A stretch of DNA of 64,000 bases. It comes from QHXW01 sp035280425. Lineage in GTDB: Bacteria > Acidobacteriota > Terriglobia > Bryobacterales > Bryobacteraceae. Shown here in pieces: positions 8,168-16,907 of the stretch. How positions within the stretch are numbered: the first letter of the stretch is position 1; each line of letters begins with the position of its first letter. The notes beneath the pieces are model-generated. The model saw only the letters and a program-made list of their open reading frames with translations. It did not search any database and was not told where the DNA came from. The stretch is taken from positions 1 through 64,000 of the forward strand of contig DATEFW010000025.1 in the NCBI GenBank assembly GCA_035280425.1, given 5' to 3'. Made by a program: the position numbers and the translations under genes.

Positions 8168-10095
8168 TCCAGCTTTCCGGCGCAATCAAGCGCTTCGGCC
8201 CCAAAGTTCTGTTCGAAAATCTCGACTGGCTGGTGACGGCACACGAGCGCACCGGCCTAGTGGGCGCGAACGGCACGGGCAAATCCACCCTGCTCAAGAT
8301 TCTTGCGGGCATTGACACGGTAGACGGCGGCGCGCGCAGCGTGATGAAGGGCGTAAGCATCGGCTATCTGCCGCAGGACGGGCTTTCGCTTTCGGGCCGC
8401 ACCGTGTTCGCGGAGTGCATGACGGTTTTCGCGGACGTGCGCGCACTCGAACAGGAGCAGGAGGACCTCGCCGCGCGGATGGCGGATCTCGATCCGGAGA
8501 GCGCCGAGTACGCGCAGGTTTCGGAGCGCTTTCACCACGCGGAGAGCGAGTTCCGGGCGCGCGACGGCTTTGCCATTGAAGCCCAGGTAGGCACCGTTCT
8601 CGGGGGGCTGGGATTCGAGCGCGTCGACTGGAAGCGGCGCACGGAAGAATTTTCAGGCGGCTGGCAGATGCGCATCGCGCTCGCCAAGCTGCTGCTCGAA
8701 AAACCGAATCTGCTGCTGCTCGATGAGCCGACGAACCATCTCGACCTCGAAGCGCGCAATTGGCTCGAAGGATACCTCACCCAGTATCCGCACGCGTTCG
8801 TACTGGTTTCGCACGACCGCTATTTTCTCGACGTGACGGTGAAGCGCATCATCGAGCTGTGGAACAAGCGCGTTCACTTCTATTCCGGCAATTTTTCCGA
8901 TTACGAGCGCCTGAAGACCGAGCGGCGCGCGCAGCTCGAGGCGGCCTACAAGAACCAGCAGGAACGAGTCCAGCAGCTCGAAGCGTTCATCAGCCGTTTT
9001 CGTTACCAGGCCACTAAGGCCAAGCAGGTACAGAGCCGGATCAAGGAACTGGAGCGGATGGAGCGCATCGAAATTCCGCCGGAAGAGAAGAGCATTCATT
9101 TTCATTTTCCGCAGCCTAAGCCAAGCGGCCGGGTAGTGGCGGAGTTCAAAAACGTCGCCAAGAGCTACGGCGACAAGCAGGTTTTCTCCGGCGTGAATTT
9201 TCTGATCGAGCGAGGCGATCGCGTTTCGCTGGTGGGTGTGAACGGCGCGGGGAAATCGACACTGATCAAGATTCTGGCGGGAATCGAGCCGGTGACCGCG
9301 GGTGAATACGTGCTGGGCCACAACGCCGTGCCGGATTATTTCGCGCAGGATCAGTACAAAGAGCTGGATCCGAAGGCGCGGATGATCGATGATTTGTCGA
9401 ACGTCGCGCCGCGGGCAACGAATACGGAGCTGCGCAGCATTCTCGGATGCTTTCTGTTTTCCGAAGACGATGTATTTAAGGCCATCGGAGTGCTGTCGGG
9501 CGGCGAGCGCAACCGTTATGCGCTGGCGCGGATGCTCATGATGCCCGGGAATTTTCTGCTGCTCGACGAGCCGACCAACCACCTGGACCTTCGCGCCAAA
9601 GACGTGCTGCTCGATGCGCTCAAGGAATTTTCAGGCACCGTGGTTTTCGTCTCGCACGATCGCTACTTCATCGACAAACTGGCGACCCGCGTTTTTGAGG
9701 TGGATGCCGGCGCCGTCAACGTTTTTCCCGGCAATTACGAAGATTATCTTTGGCGCAAGCAAGGTGGTGGATCGGCGGGCGCTGCCGCGCCACCGGAGCC
9801 GGCACCCGAAGCCCACCAGAAGCCGGTCCCGCCGGCGGCGACACCCAAAGCGGCTGGAGAAAAACGGCTCAACCCGATCAAGCTGCGCCTGATGAAGCAG
9901 CGCCGGCACGCCATCGAAGATGAAGTGACGCGCTTGGAAGTCGAAATCGCCGATTACGAGCGAGCGCTGGCGAATTTCCGTAGCGCCGACGAGAGCGCTC
10001 GGCTTTCGGATCTCCTGAAAGCACGGCGCAACGATCTCGAGAATTTAATGGCCGAGTGGGAACAGGTGGCGCAGGCGATCGAAGCTAACCGGTAG
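8164..10095 (+). CDS. ABC-F family ATP-binding protein (ribosome-associated type)
   Basis: This 643-residue protein has two ABC ATPase cassettes and no membrane segments. Walker A motifs are GANGTGKST (34-42) and GVNGAGKST (about 358-366). The signature motifs are FSGGWQMRIALAK and LSGGERNRYALAR, each followed by a Walker B ending LLLDEPTNHLD. Between the cassettes lies a charged helical linker. A Pro/Ala-rich stretch and a C-terminal coiled coil follow, as in Uup/YheS-like ABC-F proteins. These act on the ribosome or in translation quality control rather than as transporters. Translation is coupled to the deacylase gene by ATGA overlap. Confidence 0.92.
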   Translation: MIQLSGAIKRFGPKVLFENLDWLVTAHERTGLVGANGTGKSTLLKILAGIDTVDGGARSVMKGVSIGYLPQDGLSLSGRTVFAECMTVFADVRALEQEQEDLAARMADLDPESAEYAQVSERFHHAESEFRARDGFAIEAQVGTVLGGLGFERVDWKRRTEEFSGGWQMRIALAKLLLEKPNLLLLDEPTNHLDLEARNWLEGYLTQYPHAFVLVSHDRYFLDVTVKRIIELWNKRVHFYSGNFSDYERLKTERRAQLEAAYKNQQERVQQLEAFISRFRYQATKAKQVQSRIKELERMERIEIPPEEKSIHFHFPQPKPSGRVVAEFKNVAKSYGDKQVFSGVNFLIERGDRVSLVGVNGAGKSTLIKILAGIEPVTAGEYVLGHNAVPDYFAQDQYKELDPKARMIDDLSNVAPRATNTELRSILGCFLFSEDDVFKAIGVLSGGERNRYALARMLMMPGNFLLLDEPTNHLDLRAKDVLLDALKEFSGTVVFVSHDRYFIDKLATRVFEVDAGAVNVFPGNYEDYLWRKQGGGSAGAAAPPEPAPEAHQKPVPPAATPKAAGEKRLNPIKLRLMKQRRHAIEDEVTRLEVEIADYERALANFRSADESARLSDLLKARRNDLENLMAEWEQVAQAIEANR

Positions 10096-10125
10096 GGCCC
10101 GCGGCCCTTATGTCACGATAAAAAA

Positions 10126-11079
10126 ATGCTCTACTTCACCGAGGCCGACGTGCGCGAAATGCTGAGTATGCAGGAAGCGATACGCCTGATGGACACAGCA
10201 TTCAAGCGGCTGGCGGCGGGTGAAGCCATCAACCAGCCGCGGCGGCGCCTGATTCTTCCGAGTGGCTCGGTGCTCCACTACATGGCGGCGAGCGACGGCA
10301 AATACTTCGGGACCAAGATCTATTCGACGCACGCGCGCCATGGGGCTCATTTTCTCTTTTTGCTGTACCGGGCGGAAGACGCCGAGCCGCTAGCGATCTT
10401 CGAGGCGAACTTTTTAGGACAGATCCGCACCGGCGCGGCGAGCGGTCTGGCGACCCGGTACATGGCGCGGCCGGACGGCGACACGCTGGGCATCATCGGT
10501 TCTGGTTTCCAGGCGCGAAGCCAGTTGGAAGCCATGCTGGCGGTGAAATCGTTCCGCGAGGTGAAGGTCTGGAGCCGCAATGCTCAGAAGCGCGCGGCTT
10601 TCGCCAAAGAGTGCTCGTCCAAATTCCAGACGGGGATTGAGGCTGTTGAATCCGCCAGGGAGGCCGTGCGGAACGCCACAGTGGTGGTCACCGCCACCAA
10701 TGCCAAGGAGCCGGTCGTCGAGGCCGGCTGGATCCCGCCCGGAGCGCACATCAACGCCATGGGGTCGAATCAGGCGAGCCGGCGGGAACTTCCCACGGAA
10801 TTGATCCGGCGGGCGGACTGGATCGCGGTGGATTCCATCGAGCAGGCGCGCATGGAATCGGGCGATCTGATCCTGGCGCTCGACGAGGCCGGCTGGAAGG
10901 ATCCCAAACTGATGGAATTGAAGGATGTGGTCGCGGCAGGGCAAGCGCGCAAGCGGACACACGCCGAGATCACAATCTTCAAGTCCAATGGCTTGGCTGT
11001 CGAAGACGTAACCTGTGCAGGATATGTTTACGAACGTGGGCTAACCGAGGGACGAGGCGCGCGTGCGCTTCATTCCTGA
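10126..11079 (+). CDS. Ornithine cyclodeaminase / mu-crystallin family NAD(P)-dependent enzyme
   Basis: This 317-residue protein belongs to the ornithine cyclodeaminase/alanine dehydrogenase/ketimine reductase family. The N-terminal half has QEAIRLMDTAFKRLAAGEA and GTKIYSTHARHG. The Rossmann fold shows LGIIGSGFQARSQLEAM (about 125-140), and NAMGSNQASRRELP is characteristic. Family members reduce cyclic ketimines, deaminate ornithine or alanine, or make unusual amino acids. The active-site sequence does not let me choose. No Shine-Dalgarno is visible before the ATG, which follows a run of A. The 3' end overlaps the convergent zinc-ribbon gene by 10 bp. Confidence 0.88.
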   Translation: MLYFTEADVREMLSMQEAIRLMDTAFKRLAAGEAINQPRRRLILPSGSVLHYMAASDGKYFGTKIYSTHARHGAHFLFLLYRAEDAEPLAIFEANFLGQIRTGAASGLATRYMARPDGDTLGIIGSGFQARSQLEAMLAVKSFREVKVWSRNAQKRAAFAKECSSKFQTGIEAVESAREAVRNATVVVTATNAKEPVVEAGWIPPGAHINAMGSNQASRRELPTELIRRADWIAVDSIEQARMESGDLILALDEAGWKDPKLMELKDVVAAGQARKRTHAEITIFKSNGLAVEDVTCAGYVYERGLTEGRGARALHS

Positions 11080-11297
11080 GCCGGCATCTGCTGTTCGATA
11101 TCGCGCCACGCGCTGACTTTCAGGCGCCGGCACACCCAGCAGAGCTGGTCCGGAGATGGGGCGGTCACTTCCGCTCCGCAAACCGTGCACCTACCCATAC
11201 CCTTGCTCTTATCCGGCGAGATTGAGCGCTTGGCCTGCTCGAGGATCTCGGCGGATACCACCGGATCGACGGGTTTGGCTGGTGGTTTCCTTTTCAT
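11070..11297 (-). CDS. Small zinc-ribbon protein, function unknown
   Basis: This 75-residue basic protein has two CxxC knuckles separated by 12 residues (CTVC and CWVC), which together should bind one zinc ion. A Lys/Pro-rich N-terminus precedes the knuckles. I chose the ATG at 11297; a GTG at 11309 would add four residues. A purine-rich AGAGG lies about 11 nt upstream. I do not recognise a named family; it could bind nucleic acid or a protein partner. Confidence 0.65.
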   Translation of the reverse strand: MKRKPPAKPVDPVVSAEILEQAKRSISPDKSKGMGRCTVCGAEVTAPSPDQLCWVCRRLKVSAWRDIEQQMPAQE

Positions 11298-11375
11298 TGA
11301 GCGTCCCACCTCTAATATCTCAGAACCACAGGTTGTACCACAATCCGGAACTTACCTGCATCCATACTACACAAA

Positions 11376-11558
11376 TTACGCCGCTTCCAGAACCTCAAGC
11401 ACGGCTGCGGCGTCCAGGGTAGCACTGCATCGCGGGCACTTCTGACCAGGTACCACGCGGATCTTTTTTCCGAGTTGCTCGACTTCCGCCCCGACCGTAT
11501 GCGTACAGATGGGGCAGTGAACTTGACCGTTGAATCGCTGGGCAATTATCTTGGCCAT
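11376..11558 (-). CDS. Small zinc-ribbon protein, function unknown
   Basis: This 60-residue protein (MAKIIAQRFNGQVHCPICTH...) has CPIC and CPRC knuckles 22 residues apart, suggesting a single structural zinc. GAGG-rich sequence lies immediately upstream of the ATG. It shares the small CxxC pattern with the neighbour at 11070-11297 but not its sequence, so the two are not obvious duplicates. They lie on the same strand, 78 bp apart, and may be co-transcribed. No function can be assigned. Confidence 0.65.
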   Translation of the reverse strand: MAKIIAQRFNGQVHCPICTHTVGAEVEQLGKKIRVVPGQKCPRCSATLDAAAVLEVLEAA

Positions 11559-11775
11559 CTCCTCATCCTCACTTCACCAGACGCGGTTTCCCTGGCAAAG
11601 GTTGTGTCAAAATTTGTAATTTTTCTCAACCAGGCGGCGAACGCGAGCCGTGACCCCTCCAAGTCTTCCCGGAGAATGACTTCCGGAAACACGGTCCGGT
11701 CCGAAAAAGTTCGATCTGTTACCGGTGTGGTCAGCAGCGACGGAGCTTGCGGTACACGCGGTGTTGGCCGGGAAA
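11559..11775. other. Intergenic region without a recognisable gene
   Basis: This 217-bp stretch separates the zinc-ribbon gene from the xylose isomerase gene, both on the minus strand. Short plus-strand frames crossing it have low-complexity Arg/Ser-rich translations and no family resemblance. A minus-strand TTGACA occurs at 11605-11610, but no matching -10 lies at the right distance. I see no tRNA, terminator or repeat in it. Confidence 0.5.
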
Positions 11776-13014
11776 TTATACCTTGTAGATCCTACCGCGA
11801 TGCGCGCCGATCAGGATCTGGAAGATTCGGTGCCCGATGAGCTCGTGCAGGGTAAGCAGTTCGCGCTGCGCGGCCGTGACCGCCTCGGCATCGTGCGGAT
11901 CTACTTTCTGGCCGCCGGCTTTGAGCGCGTTCGTGGCCTCTTGCACAACCGGGTCGGAGACCACCTCGCCCGCCATCTCCCAAAGCGTGATAAAGCGGTC
12001 GACCGCCGTCGGAAAACTCACGGCGAAGACGCCGTGATTGCTGGTGGTGCGCGGGGGTTTGTAGTCCAGATTGAACGGACCTTTGTAGTTGTGGGTGCGC
12101 AGCAGAACAAGGACGTTCAGCCAGTCGAGCGGGTTCACCAGGCCGATGGCGATATCGACGTCGTGCTTCAGGCGGTAACCGTCGTTGATGTCGAAATGCC
12201 AGAGCTTGCCGGCGAGTAAGGCACGCGCCAGGGCCGCCCGTGGGGCGCCTCCCCACATGAGTTCGTGCAGATACTCCGGATTGAGGCCAACCATTTCCGG
12301 GTGATGGAGCAGGCCGGAAGAGATGAAGGCCAGCATGGCGTCGCTGGTGGGCAGCAGAATTTCAGCCTGCGGCTCGAAAGGCTTGGCCTCGAGGCAGTGC
12401 TTCAAGGTGGCCCGTTTCTTCTTTTTGGCGATTTCGATATCGTGCTCGCACGCTGCATTGAGAGCGTCGGCGTACCACCGGAGCGTCTCGGTCTCCTCCA
12501 CCGCGCCCTGCGTGTAGTAACCGAGCGACCCCGGCCAATAGACGGCGAATTGCGCGCCGAGCTCATGCCCGACATCGACGGTGTTTTTGACGCGAAACGC
12601 GGCGTACTCCCGGACTTGCGGCGATTCGGCCGCCGGACTCGCGGCCCAGACCGCGTGGAAAAACGTTTCCGTCGTGACCATAGAGCATGCGAGGCCGTGC
12701 TTGGTGAGGCTTTTCTTGATTTGTCCCACGATCTCCCATTGCTGATCGGTGCCCATGGCGCCAGTGGGGATGACGTCGCTGTCATGCGTGGTCCAATGGC
12801 CAATGCCGATCTCGGCGTATTCGCGGATGACGTCCTCGAAGCCGATGGGCTGGCGCGTAGGGGCGTGAAACAGCGCCTGTCCCTGGTAGGCTGCGGCCCA
12901 TTGGGGCCCTGAAATGTAGTACTTGCGGCGCTGCTTGGGGCTGTAGGCGCCCCCACAGACTTTCATGAGGCGGTCGGCCAGAGCTTGCTGCTGGTTGGCA
13001 GGGATTGGTTTCAT
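11776..13014 (-). CDS. Xylose isomerase family protein
   Basis: This 412-residue TIM-barrel sugar isomerase shows the complete metal and substrate site of class I xylose isomerases. It has the THDSDVIP segment, E209 and K211 in EAKPFEPQAEILLPT, E247 and H250 in GLNPEYLHE, the aspartates of HFDINDGYRLKHDVD, and the final Asp in FNLDYKPPRT. Spacing between these residues follows the Streptomyces enzyme. The protein is slightly longer than usual and otherwise divergent. The likely reaction is aldose-ketose isomerisation (xylose or another aldose). No xylulokinase gene is adjacent. Confidence 0.8.
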   Translation of the reverse strand: MKPIPANQQQALADRLMKVCGGAYSPKQRRKYYISGPQWAAAYQGQALFHAPTRQPIGFEDVIREYAEIGIGHWTTHDSDVIPTGAMGTDQQWEIVGQIKKSLTKHGLACSMVTTETFFHAVWAASPAAESPQVREYAAFRVKNTVDVGHELGAQFAVYWPGSLGYYTQGAVEETETLRWYADALNAACEHDIEIAKKKKRATLKHCLEAKPFEPQAEILLPTSDAMLAFISSGLLHHPEMVGLNPEYLHELMWGGAPRAALARALLAGKLWHFDINDGYRLKHDVDIAIGLVNPLDWLNVLVLLRTHNYKGPFNLDYKPPRTTSNHGVFAVSFPTAVDRFITLWEMAGEVVSDPVVQEATNALKAGGQKVDPHDAEAVTAAQRELLTLHELIGHRIFQILIGAHRGRIYKV

Positions 13015-13065
13015 GAAAACTCCGAATCTGCCATGATAACAGCGCCGGCAGGCCGGACGGCCAAC

Positions 13066-13095
13066 TTGACGTGGCCATAACGCGGTACCTACAAT
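13066..13095 (+). promoter_or_regulatory. Promoter of tatA
   Basis: TTGACG at 13066-13071 and TACAAT at 13090-13095 are separated by 18 bp and lie 20 bp ahead of the tatA ATG. Both hexamers are close to the housekeeping consensus. An AAGGAG ribosome site follows 5 nt before the start codon. Confidence 0.65.
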
Positions 13096-13115
13096 GAACT
13101 TGAGAAGGAGGCCGT

Positions 13116-13286
13116 ATGCGTTCCATTGGCATGCCTGAGCTCCTGGTCATTCTTGGTGTGGCTGTGCTGCTTTTCGGCGGCAAGAAAATTCCAGAAGTGG
13201 CAAAGGGTTTGGGCGAAGGGATCCGCAACTTCAAAACCGCTCTGAAGAGCGAAGAAGAGAAGGTCGAAGAAAAGAAGCAGGCGTAG
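13116..13286 (+). CDS. tatA: Sec-independent protein translocase subunit TatA
   Basis: This 56-residue protein reads MRSIGMPELLVILGVAVLLF, then GGKKIPEVAKGLGEGIRNFK and an acidic/Lys-rich tail. It has the TatA/E architecture: one N-terminal membrane helix, the FGG(K)K-P hinge and an amphipathic helix. TatA oligomers form the pore that exports folded twin-arginine proteins, several of which are encoded in this window (4676, 39426 and 43325). No tatB or tatC is adjacent. The ATG has a strong AAGGAG 5 nt upstream. Confidence 0.92.
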   Translation: MRSIGMPELLVILGVAVLLFGGKKIPEVAKGLGEGIRNFKTALKSEEEKVEEKKQA

Positions 13287-13350
13287 GCTTCGAAGAACTG
13301 CCCGCAAGCTGGGCGGATCTCATCTCGGCTTCAAAAGATCCAGAAAAAGG

Positions 13351-13382
13351 AAAACCCCGCGATTGGAATTTCGCGGGGTTTT
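13351..13382. terminator. Bidirectional rho-independent terminator between tatA and the HU gene
   Basis: AAAACCCCGCGA (13351-13362) pairs perfectly with TCGCGGGGTTTT (13371-13382) around an 8-nt loop. The stem is flanked by A and T runs on both sides, so it can terminate the converging tatA and HU transcripts. Confidence 0.9.
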
Positions 13383-13409
13383 TTATTATTCGCGCGTGAA
13401 GCGTGCAGG

Positions 13410-13712
13410 CTACTTCTTTTTGGGGGGCACGATCGCATCTTTAGCCGCCTTGGCCACGCGAAACTTGACGACCTTCTTGGCGGGGATTTTGATCGCCTCA
13501 CCCGTCGCCGGGTTCCGGCCCATCCGCGCCTTCCGGTCAACTCGAACCAGCCGGCCCAGTCCAGGCAAGACAAACACGCCGTTCTTTTTCACCTCATTGA
13601 TCGCTAAGTTTGACAGATTCTCGACAAATTGCCGGGCAGTCTTGTTCGGCACTTCGGCGGACTCCGCCAGCGCTCGCACCAACTGGGTCTGCGTCATTCG
13701 TTGATTGGCCAT
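13410..13712 (-). CDS. HU/IHF-family DNA-binding protein
   Basis: This 100-residue protein is a typical HU-type nucleoid protein: a helical N-terminal half, the beta-arm segment GLGRLVRVDRKARMGRNPATGE with the Arg-Asn-Pro tip, and the IKIPAKKVVKFRVAKAAKDA end. A short PPKKK tail is added. It bends DNA as a dimer and helps organise the chromosome and recombination. The ATG follows GAGGAGG. It is monocistronic, with its own promoter and a strong shared terminator. Confidence 0.92.
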   Translation of the reverse strand: MANQRMTQTQLVRALAESAEVPNKTARQFVENLSNLAINEVKKNGVFVLPGLGRLVRVDRKARMGRNPATGEAIKIPAKKVVKFRVAKAAKDAIVPPKKK

Positions 13713-13797
13713 TCAACCTCCTCAGAATTGAACTCACACATCGAACACCGGGTGAACACTACGGGGGGCCCACAGTGCTGTCCCGCAAATCGTATCA

Positions 13798-13827
13798 ATC
13801 ATACGAGAAGGCGAAAGCCGATGTAAA
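13798..13827 (-). promoter_or_regulatory. Promoter of the HU gene
   Basis: On the minus strand, TTTACA (13822-13827) and TATGAT (13798-13803) are separated by 18 bp. They lie about 85 bp upstream of the HU start codon. Confidence 0.5.
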
Positions 13828-13839
13828 GAGAAAATGCTT

Positions 13840-13867
13840 AAAAATGGCCTATTTTAGGCTGTTTTTT
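13840..13867. terminator. Imperfect A/T-flanked hairpin downstream of the second recA gene
   Basis: GCCTA and TAGGC pair around a TTT loop. The pairing extends imperfectly into flanking A and T runs on both sides. It is positioned to terminate the recA transcript, which ends at 13910. The GC core is short, so termination efficiency is uncertain. Confidence 0.45.
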
Positions 13868-13909
13868 GCTATGCACGAGGCGAACGGCGCGCGCACGCCG
13901 TTCATGGCG

Positions 13910-14959
13910 TCACGGTTTGCGGTTCTCCGGCGCCGAAGCCGCCATCGCGGAGCCATTGGCTGCGGCAGCAACCAGCCCGAGTGCCGAGCGCAACTCCGTG
14001 TCAATTTTACCCGAAACTTCAGGATTTTCTTTCAGGAACTGGCGTGCGGCGTCGCGCCCCTGGCCAATGCGCTGTCCATGATAGCTCAACCACGATCCGC
14101 TCTTCTCGATCACATTGCGGGTAACGCCGAGATCGAGCAGATCGCCCTCGCGCGATGTACCCTGGCCGTAAAGAATGTCAAATTCGGCCTCCCGGAAGGG
14201 CGACGCGACCTTGTTCTTGACTACTTTAACGCGGGTGCGATTGCCGATGACGCTGTCTCCGTCCTTGATCGCCGCGATCCGGCGGATATCCAGGCGCACA
14301 GAGGAATAAAACTTGAGCGCCCGGCCGCCCGTGGTGGTTTCGGGGCTGCCGAACATAACTCCGATTTTTTCCCGAATCTGGTTGATGAAAATCAGGCAGG
14401 TGTTGGTCTTCGAGATCGTGCCTGTCAGCTTGCGCAGGGCCTGCGACATCAATCGCGCCTGCAAGCCCATGTGGCTGTCGCCCATTTCGCCCTCGAGCTC
14501 TGCCTTGGGAACAAGCGCCGCGACCGAATCCACCACGGCCACATCGATCGCGCCCGAAGCAACCAGCGCTCCCGTGATCTCGAGTGCCTGCTCACCACAA
14601 TCCGGCTGGGATATTAACAGGTTTTCCACATCTACTCCCAGCTTTTTCGAATATTCCGGATCGAGCGCGTGCTCGGCGTCGATGAAGGCCGCGGTGCCGC
14701 CGGCCTTTTGGGCCTCTGCTACCACCTGCAGCGCCAGAGTTGTCTTTCCCGATGATTCGGGGCCGAAAATTTCCACAACACGGCCGCGCGGAAAACCGCC
14801 GACGCCCAACGCCGCATCAATTGAAATCGAACCGGTAGGAATCACCGATACCGGAACCACATTGCTCGATCCGAGGCGAAGGACCGATCCCTTGCCAAAC
14901 TGTTTCTCCAACTGGACCAGCGTCTGGTCGATGATTTTGCGGCGTTCGCGTTCTTCCAT
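13910..14959 (-). CDS. recA: RecA recombinase, second (downstream) copy
   Basis: This is a full-length RecA of 349 residues. Walker A GPESSGKT is at 66-73 (Lys72), the catalytic Glu is in IDAEHALDP (about 96), and FINQIREKIGVMFG carries the Gln sensor. Loop 2 reads GSPETTTGG, with Ser where the upstream copy and E. coli have Asn, and KVVKNK is conserved. All catalytic residues are present, so I expect an active ATPase. It differs from the upstream copy throughout, especially at both termini and in the C-terminal domain, which ends in an Ala/Ser-rich tail. A 69-bp gap separates the two genes, so co-transcription is likely. Confidence 0.95.
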   Translation of the reverse strand: MEERERRKIIDQTLVQLEKQFGKGSVLRLGSSNVVPVSVIPTGSISIDAALGVGGFPRGRVVEIFGPESSGKTTLALQVVAEAQKAGGTAAFIDAEHALDPEYSKKLGVDVENLLISQPDCGEQALEITGALVASGAIDVAVVDSVAALVPKAELEGEMGDSHMGLQARLMSQALRKLTGTISKTNTCLIFINQIREKIGVMFGSPETTTGGRALKFYSSVRLDIRRIAAIKDGDSVIGNRTRVKVVKNKVASPFREAEFDILYGQGTSREGDLLDLGVTRNVIEKSGSWLSYHGQRIGQGRDAARQFLKENPEVSGKIDTELRSALGLVAAAANGSAMAASAPENRKP

Positions 14960-14979
14960 GCAACGGAAGTGGATGCCGG

Positions 14980-14996
14980 CCTGAGATTCTCTCAGG
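14980..14996. promoter_or_regulatory. Perfect inverted repeat ahead of the downstream recA
   Basis: CCTGAGA (14980-14986) and TCTCAGG (14990-14996) flank a 3-nt centre in the 69-bp spacer, about 20 bp before the downstream recA start. There is no T run, so it is not a terminator. It could be an operator (for example a damage-response site) or a leader hairpin. It is not seen upstream of the first copy. Confidence 0.4.
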
Positions 14997-15028
14997 ATTT
15001 CGCCGCGCGGCAGATCCCGCGAATCCGG

Positions 15029-16120
<1,092 letters not shown>

Positions 16121-16157
16121 GATGGGAAACTCCTTTGCTTGGGGGCGGTGAAACCAA

Positions 16158-16163
16158 ATTATA
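16158..16163 (-). promoter_or_regulatory. -10 box upstream of the first recA
   Basis: A perfect TATAAT on the minus strand lies 38 bp before the start codon. The -35 region is poor, and a 10-bp palindrome CTCGCGCGAG (16174-16183) sits in the spacer. That may mark regulated transcription. Confidence 0.45.
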
Positions 16164-16193
16164 CCGTAGCCGGCTCGCGCGAGATACCGCGGA

Positions 16194-16595
16194 TCAGAGG
16201 CGATGAATCCTGCTTAGCCCGGGCCAGCGATCAAAATCCGCATCGAAACTGATGATGCGGCGGATGCCGTGGCGCTCCATAATCGCCAGGTGGATAGCAT
16301 CACGCGCCGACCAGGATTCCGGCAAGCGCGCGATTTCGCCGGCGCGGAGAACGTCGCGGCTCTCAAGCGGGAGCACTTCATCCACAAGTCCGAGCGTCAC
16401 ACGCAAGCCGTCTGCGATCCCCGAGCGCCGTCCGATTGCCGCGTATCGATGCACGACCTCTTGCAGTACTTCGGCGTCGGTGATCAGCCGCTCGCGTGAG
16501 GCAAGCGCTCGTTCCACCAGCATTTGGGCATCCGTTTTGTGCGGGTGCGCGCCTCCGATTAGGTACATCGGGATGTTGGAATCAATAAAGATCAC
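16194..16595 (-). CDS. vapC: PIN-domain toxin VapC (module 1)
   Basis: This 133-residue PIN-domain protein has the acidic quartet expected of Mg-dependent RNases: Asp5 in MIFIDSN, Glu at 42/46, Asp99 in WSARDAIH, and Asp118-122 in ISFDADFD. VapC toxins cleave tRNA or rRNA when not bound by VapB. The GTG start overlaps the antitoxin stop as GTGA, so translation is coupled. The gene ends 74 bp before recA on the same strand, so read-through into recA is possible. Confidence 0.88.
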   Translation of the reverse strand: MIFIDSNIPMYLIGGAHPHKTDAQMLVERALASRERLITDAEVLQEVVHRYAAIGRRSGIADGLRVTLGLVDEVLPLESRDVLRAGEIARLPESWSARDAIHLAIMERHGIRRIISFDADFDRWPGLSRIHRL

Positions 16596-16837
16596 TCAAG
16601 ATAGCCGCGTTCGATTTCTTCCAGCATCTGATCGATATCGGCAGTCGGATACGACAGCTTAGCGGCTTCCCGTATCATCCTCAGCTTGGTTTCTACATCG
16701 ACGGCGGGCTGTTCGGCCCGAGCAGCGCGCAGGGTGCGCCGGGCCCACTCCCCAACAGTGAGGTGCTCCCGTCGGGCGAGGCGGCGGATCTCGGCCATCT
16801 CGGCGTCCGGCAGCAGGATCTGGAGGCGTTTACTCAC
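16592..16837 (-). CDS. vapB: Antitoxin VapB (module 1), apparently leaderless
   Basis: This 81-residue protein starts VSKRLQILLPDAEMAEIRRLA and has a ribbon-helix-helix-like N-terminus (LTVGEWARRTLRAAR). The acidic C-terminus should wrap VapC. A longer frame continues upstream to 17032, but that part is low-complexity and overlaps the divergent dehydrogenase gene. I chose the GTG at 16837 because it fits the fold and lies 6 nt beyond a TATACT box, which makes it the first codon of the predicted transcript. No Shine-Dalgarno is present. The start codon lies inside an operator-like palindrome. Confidence 0.8.
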   Translation of the reverse strand: MSKRLQILLPDAEMAEIRRLARREHLTVGEWARRTLRAARAEQPAVDVETKLRMIREAAKLSYPTADIDQMLEEIERGYLE

Positions 16838-16873
16838 ACTGTGAGTATAGCCTACTCCGATTGTGAGTAACAA
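16831..16873 (-). promoter_or_regulatory. vapBC promoter with two operator-like inverted repeats
   Basis: Operator 1 (16831-16847) is a perfect dyad, TACTCACA-C-TGTGAGTA. Operator 2 (16853-16869) is the variant TACTCCGA-T-TGTGAGTA. Their centres are 22 bp apart, two helical turns. On the minus strand, -35 TTGTTA (16868-16873) and -10 TATACT (16844-16849) interleave with them. The layout is that of cooperative autorepression by a VapBC complex. Confidence 0.75.
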
Positions 16874-16907
16874 AGCTTCCGAGCGTGTCATAAACTGGTA
16901 GCTTTCT

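Noticed and set aside
6587..8185. A 532-codon open frame on the minus strand, opposite the D-aminoacylase gene
   Set aside because: Its translation is rich in His and Arg with no fold or motif. The plus strand encodes a full enzyme with catalytic residues, so it is a GC-codon shadow.
13610..14617. A 335-codon plus-strand frame covering the HU start and the second recA
   Set aside because: It spans two well-supported minus-strand genes and a promoter region, with no domain of its own.
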